Source of the DNA: an uncultured Nioella sp.
GTDB taxonomy: Bacteria > Pseudomonadota > Alphaproteobacteria > Rhodobacterales > Rhodobacteraceae
DNA length: 64,000 nucleotides
Assembly: GCA_947498125.1 (NCBI GenBank)
Contig: CANMJH010000001.1
Coordinates: 1,116,001-1,180,000, forward strand
Direction: 5' to 3'
Shown: positions 34,916-44,275 of the stretch, piece by piece
How the letters are laid out: every line of letters begins with the position of its first letter
Numbering within the stretch: the first letter of the stretch is position 1
The notes under the pieces: generated by a model
What the model saw: the letters and a program-made list of their open reading frames with translations, nothing else
Told to the model about the DNA's origin: nothing
Databases searched by the model: none
Made by a program: the position numbers and the translations under genes

Positions 34916-35803
34916 TCAGGCAGCGGCAGTTCCTTTTAGATTTCCGCGAGTTGCAAGCAACACCTGCCGCGCGGACATGGCCCTTGGATAAGGCAGTTCT
35001 TGCATCTCGGGAACGTCACCATAGAGCGCTTCAAACTCGGCGAAATTGTCAAACGCACGGCGGCTGACATTGTCGATAAACGTCTCAGCAGGCGCTCCGT
35101 TGGCGAGGATGATTTCGTGGTTCTCGGTTTCGATATGGTAGACGGTGTAGGTCTCACCCATCTCCGACAGCGGCACGCGGGTGATGGTTGTCCCGTTGAC
35201 CAAGGCACTCGCGTGGCAAATCACGCCCTCGACCAACATGCCGTGATCAGCGGTGACGGTTAGGTCGGAATGCGGCACGCCGTTACCGAGTGCGCCAGCC
35301 GAAATACAAACCGGCATCAAGCGTTCTGCCGGACCAAAGGCTGAAAACACAGTTTGGCGGCCAATCCACTTAACAACAACATCTTTGCCATTTGCGGTGC
35401 GCACGGTGTCGCCGATCTCAAGATCTTCAACGGCAGTCTCGCCATTTTTTACCGCAATTTTGGACCCAGCCAAGAAGCACATCGTGTAGCTTGAGGTGCT
35501 CGTCGCAACTGTGTCGTTCTCTTGCCCTGGCGTATTGGACAAAACAAATAATGCCGAGCTGGGACCGGCAGAAATTTGTTGTATGATCGGTTCCCCGAAT
35601 TCCGTGACGCCAATGACTTCATACGCGCCTAGCCACTGCCAACTTACAGTATCGCCAACTGCTACAACCCCATCAGATGAATTAGTGTCTGTTTCATCTA
35701 TGTTCCCAATCGCATTCGGAAATTGGAGACCATTGTAGGTAACGTTTCCGCCAACCGATCCTGAATCAATTACATAATAGTAGGAATAACTTGCAGACGC
35801 CAT
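34916..35803 (-). CDS. Hint-domain protein H3
   Basis: A protein of 295 residues starting MASASYSYYYVIDSG. The N-domain (1-108) is of the H1/H14 sub-type: DETDTNSSDGVVAVGD, then VIGVTEFGEPIIQQ. Hint starts at C109 (CFLAGSKIAV), with TADH, HEIILANGAPAETFIDN and tail ELPYPRAMSARQVL, a Leu where others end with Pro. The ATG is preceded by AAGGGG. The DNA of the central Hint part is close to that of H2, suggesting exchange between the neighbours although their N-domains belong to different sub-types. Confidence 0.85.
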   Translation of the reverse strand: MASASYSYYYVIDSGSVGGNVTYNGLQFPNAIGNIDETDTNSSDGVVAVGDTVSWQWLGAYEVIGVTEFGEPIIQQISAGPSSALFVLSNTPGQENDTVATSTSSYTMCFLAGSKIAVKNGETAVEDLEIGDTVRTANGKDVVVKWIGRQTVFSAFGPAERLMPVCISAGALGNGVPHSDLTVTADHGMLVEGVICHASALVNGTTITRVPLSEMGETYTVYHIETENHEIILANGAPAETFIDNVSRRAFDNFAEFEALYGDVPEMQELPYPRAMSARQVLLATRGNLKGTAAA

Positions 35804-35901
35804 TTACCAGCCCCTTTACACAATCTAATAATCTTTTCGCATTCTTTTAATTTATTCAGCCGAAGTTGTTTCGGCTGATTTATCGTATCGGCAAGTTAAG
35901 C

Positions 35902-36810
35902 TTAGATTGCCACTTTCGGCAAGAAATATTGCCGGTCCCGCGCGTTTTGGATTCGATCAGGCACCTGACGCGCTGACATCGCTCGCGGATATGGCAGTTC
36001 TTCCATCTCACGAACATCCCCATAGAGCGCTTCGAACTCTGCAAAGTTATCAAAGGCCCGGCGGCTGACATTGTCGATAAACGTCTCCGCAGCTGCGCCA
36101 TTGGCGAGGATGATCTCGTGTTTCTCTGTCTCGATATGGTAGACCGTGTAACTCTCGCCCATCTCGGCCAGCGGAACGCGGGTGATGGTTGTCCCGTTCA
36201 CAAGCGCGCCCGCGTGGCAAATCACGCCATCCACCAGCATGCCGTGGTCTGCTGTCACGGTCAGGTCCGAGGTCGGCAAGCCATGGCCAAGCGAACCTTC
36301 GGCAAAGCGTACTGGCATCAAGCGCTCAGCGGGACCGAAGCGGGTCGAAACTGTCTGGCGGCCAATCCATTTTACTTTGGCAGTGCCCGACAACGTCGTA
36401 ACGTCCCCACCTAAGGACAGATCTTGAACCGCGACCTGACCATTTGGTGTAGAAATCAACGTGCCCTCTACAAAGCATGTAGGAAAATCTGAAGTGTCGA
36501 GCGTAGCCGTGTCAATAGTCGCGGGCGGTATGAAATCTGATGCCACGAATCCATCAGGGATGAAGATGCCAAGATTTCCGCCATTGTCGAAAACTGCAAG
36601 TGTCATGGTTCCACCAGCGACCAATGGCACTTCAACTTGACCTAAATATGGAAATCCACCGCCAAACGTTCCTTCTCCAGCCTCGAATGAATTGTCGGCT
36701 TCCGTGTCATCCAGCGATAAGTCTGTAAGAATATAATCTCCCGCGTGGGACCAGCTTGTTCCGCCGGCTGGATCATAGGTAAGAACGCCATCTATTACAT
36801 AAGTTGCCAT
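35902..36810 (-). CDS. Hint-domain protein H4
   Basis: A protein of 302 residues starting MATYVIDGVLTYDP. The N-domain (1-111) has LSLDDTEADNSFEAGEG and FPYLGQVEVPLVAGGTMTLA, closest to H6 (YLGNMSVPLVGGGSMELA). Hint starts at C112 (CFVEGTLIS); TADH and HEIILANGAAAETFIDN are intact. The tail reads ELPYPRAMSARQVPDRIQNA and then a unique end, KVAI. A GGAG ribosome site precedes the ATG. The distance to H3 is only about 100 bp. Confidence 0.85.
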   Translation of the reverse strand: MATYVIDGVLTYDPAGGTSWSHAGDYILTDLSLDDTEADNSFEAGEGTFGGGFPYLGQVEVPLVAGGTMTLAVFDNGGNLGIFIPDGFVASDFIPPATIDTATLDTSDFPTCFVEGTLISTPNGQVAVQDLSLGGDVTTLSGTAKVKWIGRQTVSTRFGPAERLMPVRFAEGSLGHGLPTSDLTVTADHGMLVDGVICHAGALVNGTTITRVPLAEMGESYTVYHIETEKHEIILANGAAAETFIDNVSRRAFDNFAEFEALYGDVREMEELPYPRAMSARQVPDRIQNARDRQYFLPKVAI

Positions 36811-37179
36811 TCAGGTTGCTCCATTGTTTTAGACTTCCCAACCCTATCACACCGTGACGGCGGGTCGAGCTACCTACCCTGTGAAAATTGCGGCAATAAA
36901 ACTGGTTTGCGCAAGTTCCCGATGCAGGCAGAAGCCTTCACTCACTCCATCAATTTTCAGGGTCGAATTTTGGTCTGCTCATATTTGTCACCTGTGACGA
37001 TTACGTCAACCCACGGACAAAATTCGATGTCGAACGATCCAATCCGCCGCCCATTTTTCAGACGGTGAATGGCTCGGTATCGAACTTTCTTTGACGTCTA
37101 GAAGCGTCAACGCAAATTAGAATAAGCGCGGTTCATGTCGAATATCTAAGACAATAAACTGCCCGCAGTTCTCAATGGG
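36811..37179. other. spacer between H5 and H4
   Basis: 369 bp without a supported gene. It contains a short inverted repeat TTGACG/CGTCAA (37091-37096 and 37105-37110) that could be an operator or transcript-end hairpin. I see no Hint-derived remnant in it. Confidence 0.45.
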
Positions 37180-38082
37180 TTACGCGGCCGCTTCCTGCTT
37201 TTCCCTTAGTGCGACCCGGATATGTTCCGGCACCTGCCGCGCGCTCATCGCACGCGGATAGGGAAGTTCTTCCATCTCTGGCACATCACCATAAAGCGCT
37301 TCAAATTCAGCGTAGTTGTCGAAAACACTGCGGCTGACATTATCGATAAACGTCTCAGCAGCCGCGCCATTGGCGAGGATGATTTCGTGGTTCTCGGTTT
37401 CGATATGGTAGACGGTGAAGGTCTCACCCATGTCAGCCAAAGGGACCCGGGTGATTGTCGTGCTGTTCACCAATGCCTCGGCATTGCAGATCACGCCACC
37501 CACCAGCATACCGTGATCGGCGGTGACGGTCAGATCGGAATGCGGCAGGTCCTCGCCAAGCGAGCCCGCAGCGAACTGTACCGGCATCTGGCGGTCGGCG
37601 GGGCCGAAGCGGGTAGAGACGGTCTGACGACCGATCCATTTGATTGGCACAGAATTGCCGTCAACGGTCAGTATCTCGTCGCCGATCTCAAGCGTCTCGA
37701 TGAAGCTCTGCCCGCTTGCGGTTGCGATCGAGGTGCCCTTTGCAAAACAGAACGCTTGCGACCCGGCCCCCAATATGGACCCAGGGATAAAACTGCTAGG
37801 AAAGCCCGAACCACTGAACTCATTGTAAGAGTAAACAAAATAGAATGAGGTCGACGAGTCAGTAAAAACATAAAGCAGCCCGCCACCAATTTCCGGGATG
37901 GTCCCCTCATAGGTCAATGGGTTCGAGCCATTGGAGATAGATGATGCAGTGAACGTTTCGCCGGGATCAAACGCATTGTTTACTGTCGTAACTTCGGTCA
38001 ATGCGACATCAGTGTCATACTGCACAATCTTGCCGCCAGCAGAATTGTAGATCGCGTACGAAAACGCTTGAAATGTTGCCAA
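37180..38082 (-). CDS. Hint-domain protein H5
   Basis: I start this at a TTG codon (38082), giving 300 residues beginning MATFQAFSYAIYN, because that matches the MATF/MASY start of its paralogues and is preceded by a GGGG-A-rich ribosome site. The frame is open further, to 38166, but that part is not family-like. The N-domain (1-111) has TEVTTVNNAFDPGETF and LTYEGTIPEIGGGLLYVF. Hint starts at C112 (CFAKGTSIA), with TADH and HEIILANGAAAETFIDN. The tail ends ELPYPRAMSARQVPEHI. A TTG start would lower its translation compared with the ATG copies. Confidence 0.82.
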   Translation of the reverse strand: MATFQAFSYAIYNSAGGKIVQYDTDVALTEVTTVNNAFDPGETFTASSISNGSNPLTYEGTIPEIGGGLLYVFTDSSTSFYFVYSYNEFSGSGFPSSFIPGSILGAGSQAFCFAKGTSIATASGQSFIETLEIGDEILTVDGNSVPIKWIGRQTVSTRFGPADRQMPVQFAAGSLGEDLPHSDLTVTADHGMLVGGVICNAEALVNSTTITRVPLADMGETFTVYHIETENHEIILANGAAAETFIDNVSRSVFDNYAEFEALYGDVPEMEELPYPRAMSARQVPEHIRVALREKQEAAA

Positions 38083-38252
38083 CTTTTTTCCCCGCTTGAA
38101 AGTGCCAGCGTCGCTGCGCATTGGCATCGCGCAACGTTCTTTGGAAGTACCTTTGGACGCAAGCATTTTCTGCGAACAGAGCGTCCGGCGTCAGATTTTT
38201 CTAAAATTTTGGTGATTTAGTGGTAAATTGGTCAGGCTGCTCCGCTGACCAT

Positions 38253-39206
38253 TCACGCGCTTAGCGGCATGTCCCAATTCAGCGCTGGTTCCAACGGCCC
38301 CAACCGCGCCCTAATTTCATGCGGCACCTGCCGCGCGGACATCGCCCGCGGGTAAGGCAGTTCCTCCATCTCCGGCACATCGCCGTAAAGCGTTTCAAAC
38401 TCGGAATAGTTGTCAAACGCGCGGCGGGATACATTGTCGATAAACGTCTCAGCAGGCGCACCGTTGGCGAGGATAATCTCGTGCTCTTCGGTTTCGATGT
38501 GATAGACAGTGTAACTGTCGCCCATTTCGGACAACGGCACTTGCGTAATCGTCGTTCCGTTCACCAGCGCGCCCGCGTGGCAGATCACCCCATCGATCAG
38601 CATCCCGTGGTCAGCAGTGACGGTCAGGTCCGACGTCGGAAGGCCATCGCCAAGCGACCCGGTAGCAAAGCGCACCGGCATCAACCGCTCGGCAGGACCG
38701 AAGCGGGTGGACACTGTCTGGCGACCGATCCATTTGATTGGAACAGCGCCATTCGCAGCCTTCACAAGATCTCCGATGCGCAATGCCTCGACAGCAAGTG
38801 TTCCTTCAGGAGTTGAAATCTGGCTTCCGGCTGCAAAACACGTGAGGAACGCATCTGTTTCGCGGGAAGAGTAGTCGATCGGGTTTGGAAAAATGAAGTC
38901 GGTGACCGACATACCCGTCGGAACCACGATCAAAACCTCAATGATGTTGGGATCGGTAAATGAGGCTGCCCCCTGGACAAGAGCAAGCTCCATAGAGCCG
39001 CCTCCGACCAGCGGCACAGACATGTTGCCCAAGTAGTTCAGGTTGTTACCTGACACCACGCCCAGCACGTCACCTAGTTCAAACGTGCTATCGCCTACTC
39101 CGTCATTAAAAGTGAAGTTCTGGACGGTCGTTCCCTGGAACAGGCTATTGTTGTTCGATGTATCGACCTGGTAGACCGCGAAGCCCGAAATATCATATGT
39201 TGGCAT
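38253..39206 (-). CDS. Hint-domain protein H6
   Basis: Started at MPTYDISGFAVYQ (ATG with GAGG upstream), giving 317 residues. The N-domain (1-122) has FNDGVGDSTFELGDVLG and LNYLGNMSVPLVGGGSMELA, and is longer than most by an insertion around ASFTDPNIIEVLIVV. Hint starts at C123 (CFAAGSQIS), with TADH and HEIILANGAPAETFIDN. The tail-coding DNA contains a 104-bp tract (38350-38453) identical to H7, giving the shared variant FDNYSEFETLYGD. Confidence 0.85.
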   Translation of the reverse strand: MPTYDISGFAVYQVDTSNNNSLFQGTTVQNFTFNDGVGDSTFELGDVLGVVSGNNLNYLGNMSVPLVGGGSMELALVQGAASFTDPNIIEVLIVVPTGMSVTDFIFPNPIDYSSRETDAFLTCFAAGSQISTPEGTLAVEALRIGDLVKAANGAVPIKWIGRQTVSTRFGPAERLMPVRFATGSLGDGLPTSDLTVTADHGMLIDGVICHAGALVNGTTITQVPLSEMGDSYTVYHIETEEHEIILANGAPAETFIDNVSRRAFDNYSEFETLYGDVPEMEELPYPRAMSARQVPHEIRARLGPLEPALNWDMPLSA

Positions 39207-39450
39207 TGTGGGACCTCGACTGACTGAATATGCACAGTGACGCAAAAGAGGGAACGCTGTAAACACAATTGCAAAATATTTCCGCCGCTTAAGACGACAA
39301 GTGCAGCTGATTTATCCGCACCAGCCATGCCTTAACAGATCGTCCCATACGAGCGGGAGCAGACAGCAACCGCCATTCGGCAGTTGCACTGCGCTTGTCG
39401 TCCTAACAGAAGAACCGTGAATTGACGGATTCCGAAGACAGCGGCGCTGA

Positions 39451-40395
39451 CTACGCCACCCGGATCATGGCGAACATTTGCAGGATCCGCCCCGGCACCT
39501 GCCGCGCGCTCATTGCACGGGGGTAAGGCAGTTCCTCCATCTCCGGCACATCGCCGTAAAGCGTTTCAAACTCGGAATAGTTGTCAAACGCGCGGCGGGA
39601 TACATTGTCGATAAACGTCTCAGCTGGAGCGCCATTGGCGAGGATGATTTCGTGTTCTTCGGTCTCGACATGGTAGACGGTGTAGGTCTCGCCCATCTCG
39701 GACAGCGGTACGCGGGTGATTGTAGAGCCATTGACCAGCGCGCCTGCATTACAGATCACGCCCTCGACCAAAATGCCGTGATCGGCGGTCACGGTCAGGT
39801 CGGAATGCGGCAATCCGTTGCCAAGCGCGCCTGCAGCGAAGCGCACCGGCATCAGGCGTTCAGCAGGGCCGAAGCGGGTGTGGACAGTCTGGCGACCAAT
39901 CCATTTGACCGGCACCGACCTTCCCTCTTGTGAAAGAACCTCATCCCCGATTTTTAAGTTTTCGACAGCGACCACATCTTTAGCTATCGCGATCTTTGTC
40001 CCTGCTAAAAAGCACGTTGGCGTGGCGACAAGATTAAGCCCATCATTTGGGTCAGCGGTGACGCCGCCATTTGGATCAACAGTTGGCGGGAAATCTGCAT
40101 AAGGAACGGCCGAGTCAGATGACCCCAAAAGCGTCCCGAATTGATCCTGAAAAACGAGGAATACCTTACCATTATATGTTGTGGTTCCGAGATAGGTGGC
40201 ATTTAGGGCACTGTAATCCGGGTCCACAGTTTCACCCGGCGTAAGCGTGCCATCGGAAACGATTTCCGAAAAAGTTGAAGCAGAATATCCTGGCACCAGA
40301 CCCGATGCCGCCTGCTTGGATAGAAATTGCTCGCCCGTCGCGATAACGGTTGATGTGTTTTAGTAGCAAAAAGAATTGATCGTATAAGACGCCAT
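39451..40395 (-). pseudogene. Hint-domain gene H7 with early in-frame stop
   Basis: The ATG at 40395, preceded by a GGGGGAAA ribosome site, begins MASYTINSFCY, like the paralogues, but codon 12 is TAA (40360-40362). The frame then continues open through TSTVIATGEQFLSKQAASG and the whole Hint protein to 39451; without the stop it would be 314 residues. A shorter product of 281 residues could start at a GTG (40294-40296), but it would lack the first strand of the N-domain. Hint is intact: CFLAGTKIAI, TADH, HEIILANGAPAETFIDN. The tail is identical over 104 bp to H6. It is either a recent pseudogene or a copy expressed only by readthrough, restart or recombination. Confidence 0.8.
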
Positions 40396-40648
40396 GAAAT
40401 TTCCCCCAATTGACTGTGAAACACTCTGCGAACAACTGACCGTCGAAGAATTGATGACATCCTGTGCACAACGGACAGGCGCAATCTGGCCGAGCAGATT
40501 TTACTCCTAAAGACCAAATCTTATAAAATATCCAGTGACAAGGAAATTTTATTCTCGGGCGCGCTTACCTGGGACCATCTAAATTAAGACAGTTGTCCCA
40601 ATTTGCCACATAAATGTAGCGATTGCCGGCACCTCTAAGGAGCTGGCG

Positions 40649-41701
40649 TTAGAAATTCACAAGGGCAAACGAAGCGACGCGCATTCCACATAGCTTGTCA
40701 CGAATATTGCCGGGTACCTGTCGCGCTGACATCGCACGGGGATATGGCAGTTCTTCCATCTCTGGCACGTTGCCATAAAGCGCTTCAAACTCGGCGAAAT
40801 TGTCAAACGCGCGGCGGCTGACATTGTCGATAAAGGTCTCAGCTGGCGCGCCATTGGCGAGGATGATCTCGTGTTCCTCGGTTTCGATATGGTAGACGGT
40901 GTAGGTCTTTCCCATCTCAGCATGCGGCACTCGTGTGATCGTGGAGCCATTGACCAATGCCTCGGCATTGCAGATCACGCCCCCGACCAGCATGCCGTGA
41001 TCGGCGGTAACCGTCAGGTCGGAATGCGGTACGTTCGGCCCAAGCGATCCGGCAACAAAGCGCACGGGCAGCATGCGGTCTGCGGGACCGAAAAACGTGG
41101 AAACAATCTGCTGGCCAATCCATTTGACGGGTACGATGCGCCCCGAGGCGGATGAGATTTCATCGCCGATTTGGAGGTCCCCTACGGCGCATGTGCCCTC
41201 AGGCGTCTCTATCCCGGTTCCGGCAAGAAAACAGGCCGGCTGTGAAAAGAGAGGCAAAGATGTTCCAAACTGATTCCAGCTTTCGATATCGGTCAACACA
41301 TTTGCTTCAAAGCCGAAAAAATCGAGGTTGTCATCGAAGAGGAGCAGGAATTCGTTTTCCAAAGAAAAGCTTGGATCGGCCCCAAAGACAAACCCCGTAT
41401 GTGTGCTGCCAAAAAATGAAAAAAAATCAGTCGTTCCGTAGTAATAGGCGCTGGCGGTGTAGATGTTGGAACCCGCATTAAGGGGATCGGGCCCTTGGTT
41501 TACCGGAGTCAGCCCGGCAGCGATCCATTCCGGCGGAGAAATAAAGTAGGACTGCGTTAAAATAATTTCGTCGCCTAGTTGGATCACTCCATCGTCGATT
41601 ACGGCGGTTATTTCAACGTCTCTCACAGTTGCTTCGGCCGTGGCGGGTGTGTTTTTGGGGCCAATGCCGACCTGAGTTTCGAAAGAAAATGTCGTTGGCA
41701 T
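40649..41701 (-). CDS. Hint-domain protein H8 (long N-domain)
   Basis: Started at MPTTFSFETQVGIG (ATG at 41701 with AAGGA upstream), giving 350 residues, the longest in the array. The N-domain is about 156 residues, 40-50 longer than in the others, with DDGVIQLGDEIILT and an aromatic-rich part (YYYGTTDFFSFFGSTHTG, LLLFDDNLDFFGFEANV). Hint starts at C157 (CFLAGTGIE), with TADH, and the H of HEIILANGAPAETFIDN. The tail has ELPYPRAMSARQVPGNI and then a unique end. The extension lies in the cargo part only, as expected if the N-domain is free to vary. Confidence 0.84.
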   Translation of the reverse strand: MPTTFSFETQVGIGPKNTPATAEATVRDVEITAVIDDGVIQLGDEIILTQSYFISPPEWIAAGLTPVNQGPDPLNAGSNIYTASAYYYGTTDFFSFFGSTHTGFVFGADPSFSLENEFLLLFDDNLDFFGFEANVLTDIESWNQFGTSLPLFSQPACFLAGTGIETPEGTCAVGDLQIGDEISSASGRIVPVKWIGQQIVSTFFGPADRMLPVRFVAGSLGPNVPHSDLTVTADHGMLVGGVICNAEALVNGSTITRVPHAEMGKTYTVYHIETEEHEIILANGAPAETFIDNVSRRAFDNFAEFEALYGNVPEMEELPYPRAMSARQVPGNIRDKLCGMRVASFALVNF

Positions 41702-41951
41702 AGGCCCGTCCTTTTGCAGTCGATCAAGTCCAACAAGCACACATTTTAGTTAACTCCGAGTCAAGCGTCTTGGCAGGAAGCGCTTTTTCAACGGAAAAAC
41801 CGCCCCCAAAACTTGGAGCGTCCATGCATTATTTACCAATTTATTTCAGATACTTAACCTACCGAAGCCACCCCTATCGCCAAGCCTCGCAACGCGCGGC
41901 CCTGCGCGCCGAGCAGGTGGAAGCATTCGATCTAGGTTGCGGTCTCGATGC

Positions 41952-42851
41952 TTACGCCGCCACCCTACCTGCGAGTTTCCAGCGGACTTCCTTGCGCACC
42001 TGCCGCGCGGACATCGCACGGGGATATGGCAATTCTTCCATCTCTGGCACATCACCATAAAGCGCTTCGAACTCGGCGTAGTTGTCGAACACTTTGCGGC
42101 TGACATTGTCGATAAACGTCTCGGCCGGCGCACCATTGGCGAGGATGATTTCGTGTTCCTCGGTTTCGATATGGTAGACGGTGTAGCTCTCGCCCATCTC
42201 CGATAGCGGCACGCGGGTAATCGTGGTTCCGTTGACCAAGGCACTCGCGTGGCAAATCACGCCCTCGACCAGCATGCCGTGATCGGCGGTAACCGTCAGG
42301 TCGGAATGCGGCAGGCCATCGCCAAGCGCCCCGGCAGCAAACCGCACCGGCATCAGCCGTTCAGCAGGCCCGAATGCAGTTAACACGGTCTGACGGCCGA
42401 TCCATTTGATACTGACGTTTTTTCCGTCGCTGGACCGAATTGTCATGCCTGTCGCCAATTCCTCGACTGCCACCTCACCATCAGGGGTCTGGATCAAGCT
42501 GCCGCCCAAAAAGCAGGTCGTGAAGGTTGCTCCGGAATTCAGTGACAAGGTCGCTGGTACGCTCACTGGCGCCACATCCATGAATATGGAGAAAAGGGTT
42601 GGGTAGCCTACAAAGCCAAACACTGGCCAGGTTTGACCATCAACCACTGCGGTTCCCGCATAGGTGTACTGAAAACCCAGAGAAGGGTCGGTCCACGTGT
42701 CCCCGGTTTCAAAGGTAGTGTCCACGTCAATATCCGTGATTGTCCGAACGAACGAGCCATCACTTGAGTAGTTTCCTGAATCGAACGTGATATGGTGCGC
42801 TGTCGTGAAAGAGCCCAAGGTAATACCCCCATCAAACGCGGCACTCCCCAA
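41952..42851 (-). CDS. Hint-domain protein H9 (doubtful start)
   Basis: A protein of 299 residues from a TTG at 42851. There is no ATG in a suitable place, no ribosome site, and a stop codon a few codons upstream in frame, so the true 5' end may be damaged or the gene may be decaying. The N-domain (1-112) has TDIDVDTTFETGDTW and QYTYAGTAVVDGQTW. It lacks the usual MASY-like leader. Hint starts at C113 (CFLGGSLIQ), with TADH and HEIILANGAPAETFIDN. The tail is normal (ELPYPRAMSARQVRKEV, with Arg for Pro). Confidence 0.75.
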   Translation of the reverse strand: MGSAAFDGGITLGSFTTAHHITFDSGNYSSDGSFVRTITDIDVDTTFETGDTWTDPSLGFQYTYAGTAVVDGQTWPVFGFVGYPTLFSIFMDVAPVSVPATLSLNSGATFTTCFLGGSLIQTPDGEVAVEELATGMTIRSSDGKNVSIKWIGRQTVLTAFGPAERLMPVRFAAGALGDGLPHSDLTVTADHGMLVEGVICHASALVNGTTITRVPLSEMGESYTVYHIETEEHEIILANGAPAETFIDNVSRKVFDNYAEFEALYGDVPEMEELPYPRAMSARQVRKEVRWKLAGRVAA

Positions 42852-43129
42852 GTGGATTGCCGACTATGTGGGCACGCTAGACACAGATAATACACATCTC
42901 AAGTGTTTTTCTTTGAAGAACAGAACCTTGAGAAGTGCGGCCGGTCGTCCTCGGATTGCACAGCAATATCAATTTTTTAAGTTCGCTCGGTCCAAAGCAA
43001 TCCGATTGCCTTGAAATACCCTCCACACCGGAGCTGTCGGACAAGATATGTATGACTGTCGCGCAGAAATCATCGCGCGCAATCGACAGATCCTGAAAAG
43101 GAAGGCCCGCAGACTGGCTAGTGCAAAAT

Positions 43130-44044
43130 CTATCCAGACGCTGAAGCCGCAGAATTTCCGGCCATCCAAGACATGATTCGAGCCGGCACTTGCCTTGCGC
43201 TCATCGCCCGCGGATAGGGCAGCTCTTCCATCTCGGGCACATCCCCATAAAGCGCTTCGAACTCGGCGTAGTTGTCGAAAACCCGGCGGCTGACATTGTC
43301 GATAAACGTCTCAGCAGGCGCACCATTGGCGAGGATGATTTCGTGCTGTTCTGTCTCGATGTGATAGACGGTGTAGCTCTCGCCCATATCAGCCAGCGGA
43401 ACACGGGTGATTGTGGTGCCATTCACAAGCGCGCCGGCGTGGCAGATGACGCCATCAACCAGCATGCCGTGATCGGCGGTGACGGTGAGGTCGATATGCG
43501 GCAATCCGTTGCCAAGCGCGCCTGCAGCGAAGCGCACCGGCATCAGGCGTTCAGCAGGGCCGAAGCGGGTGTGGACCGTCTGGCGGCCGATCCACTTGAC
43601 CGTCGCACCGATCCCGTCTGCGGTTCTCAACAGATCACCCGAAGAAAGCTGCTCTACCGCAACCTCGCCGTCCGAGGTCGCAATGAGCGTTCCTGCCAAA
43701 AAGCAGATCGGGGTTGCCGTGGAGGAGACGCTGCTGAAATCCCAACCGGTTGGAAAATCGCCGAGCACGATGGAATTGTCGGGGGATGCCAGGAAGTAGC
43801 CATATGTAACATCCTCAAACACGAGGAAAGTGTTCCCATTGTAGCTAAACGTCCCGTGGTAGGTGACGCCGCCTCCACCCCAGTCGTCCCCCATCCCGGA
43901 TTCTCCAGGAGTGAACTCGACATTAATATTCGGGCTGACCTCGGTGATCGTCGACGTATCCGTCCCCATGGTGGCACCCTCTTGGGTCATGGTGTTGCCG
44001 GATCGGTCGTAATACTTCCATCTGGAAAACGTATAGTCCGCCAT
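43130..44044 (-). CDS. Hint-domain protein H10
   Basis: A protein of 304 residues starting MADYTFSRWKYYDRSG, with a strong GGGGGAAG ribosome site. The N-domain (1-113) has SPNINVEFTPGESGM and VTYHGTFSYNGNTFLVFED, closest to H7 (ATYLGTTTYNGKVFLVFQD). Hint starts at C114 (CFLAGTLIAT), with LPHIDLTVTADHGM (Ile where others have Ser, Thr, Ala or Arg) and HEIILANGAPAETFIDN. The tail is ELPYPRAMSARQVPARI. A DNA segment around the FGPAERLMPVRFAAGALGN codons is nearly the same as in H7, although the two genes are not adjacent. Confidence 0.86.
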   Translation of the reverse strand: MADYTFSRWKYYDRSGNTMTQEGATMGTDTSTITEVSPNINVEFTPGESGMGDDWGGGGVTYHGTFSYNGNTFLVFEDVTYGYFLASPDNSIVLGDFPTGWDFSSVSSTATPICFLAGTLIATSDGEVAVEQLSSGDLLRTADGIGATVKWIGRQTVHTRFGPAERLMPVRFAAGALGNGLPHIDLTVTADHGMLVDGVICHAGALVNGTTITRVPLADMGESYTVYHIETEQHEIILANGAPAETFIDNVSRRVFDNYAEFEALYGDVPEMEELPYPRAMSARQVPARIMSWMAGNSAASASG

Positions 44045-44275
44045 TTCTCTTCCCCCTGAAAACAGGGGCGGCCAAATTGCCCCGGTCAGCGCTCATCCTA
44101 GGGCGTCAACTCGCTCTCGGCAACTGCCAAGAAGATGGGATAATCAATGAGGTCAATCCGACGCGATCTTCCCCCTAGAAGGCAGGCAATCGGGCGCGAA
44201 ATCCTGTGGCCTTGAATTGATGTCGGAAGTGACTGTCCAGCCGACCCTGTTCAACAATCTTCTGCTGGAGGATCG

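Noticed and set aside
40203-40517. 104-codon minus-strand frame overlapping the start of H7
   Set aside because: It is out of frame with H7, rich in Arg and Ser as shadow frames are, and overlaps the true coding sequence.
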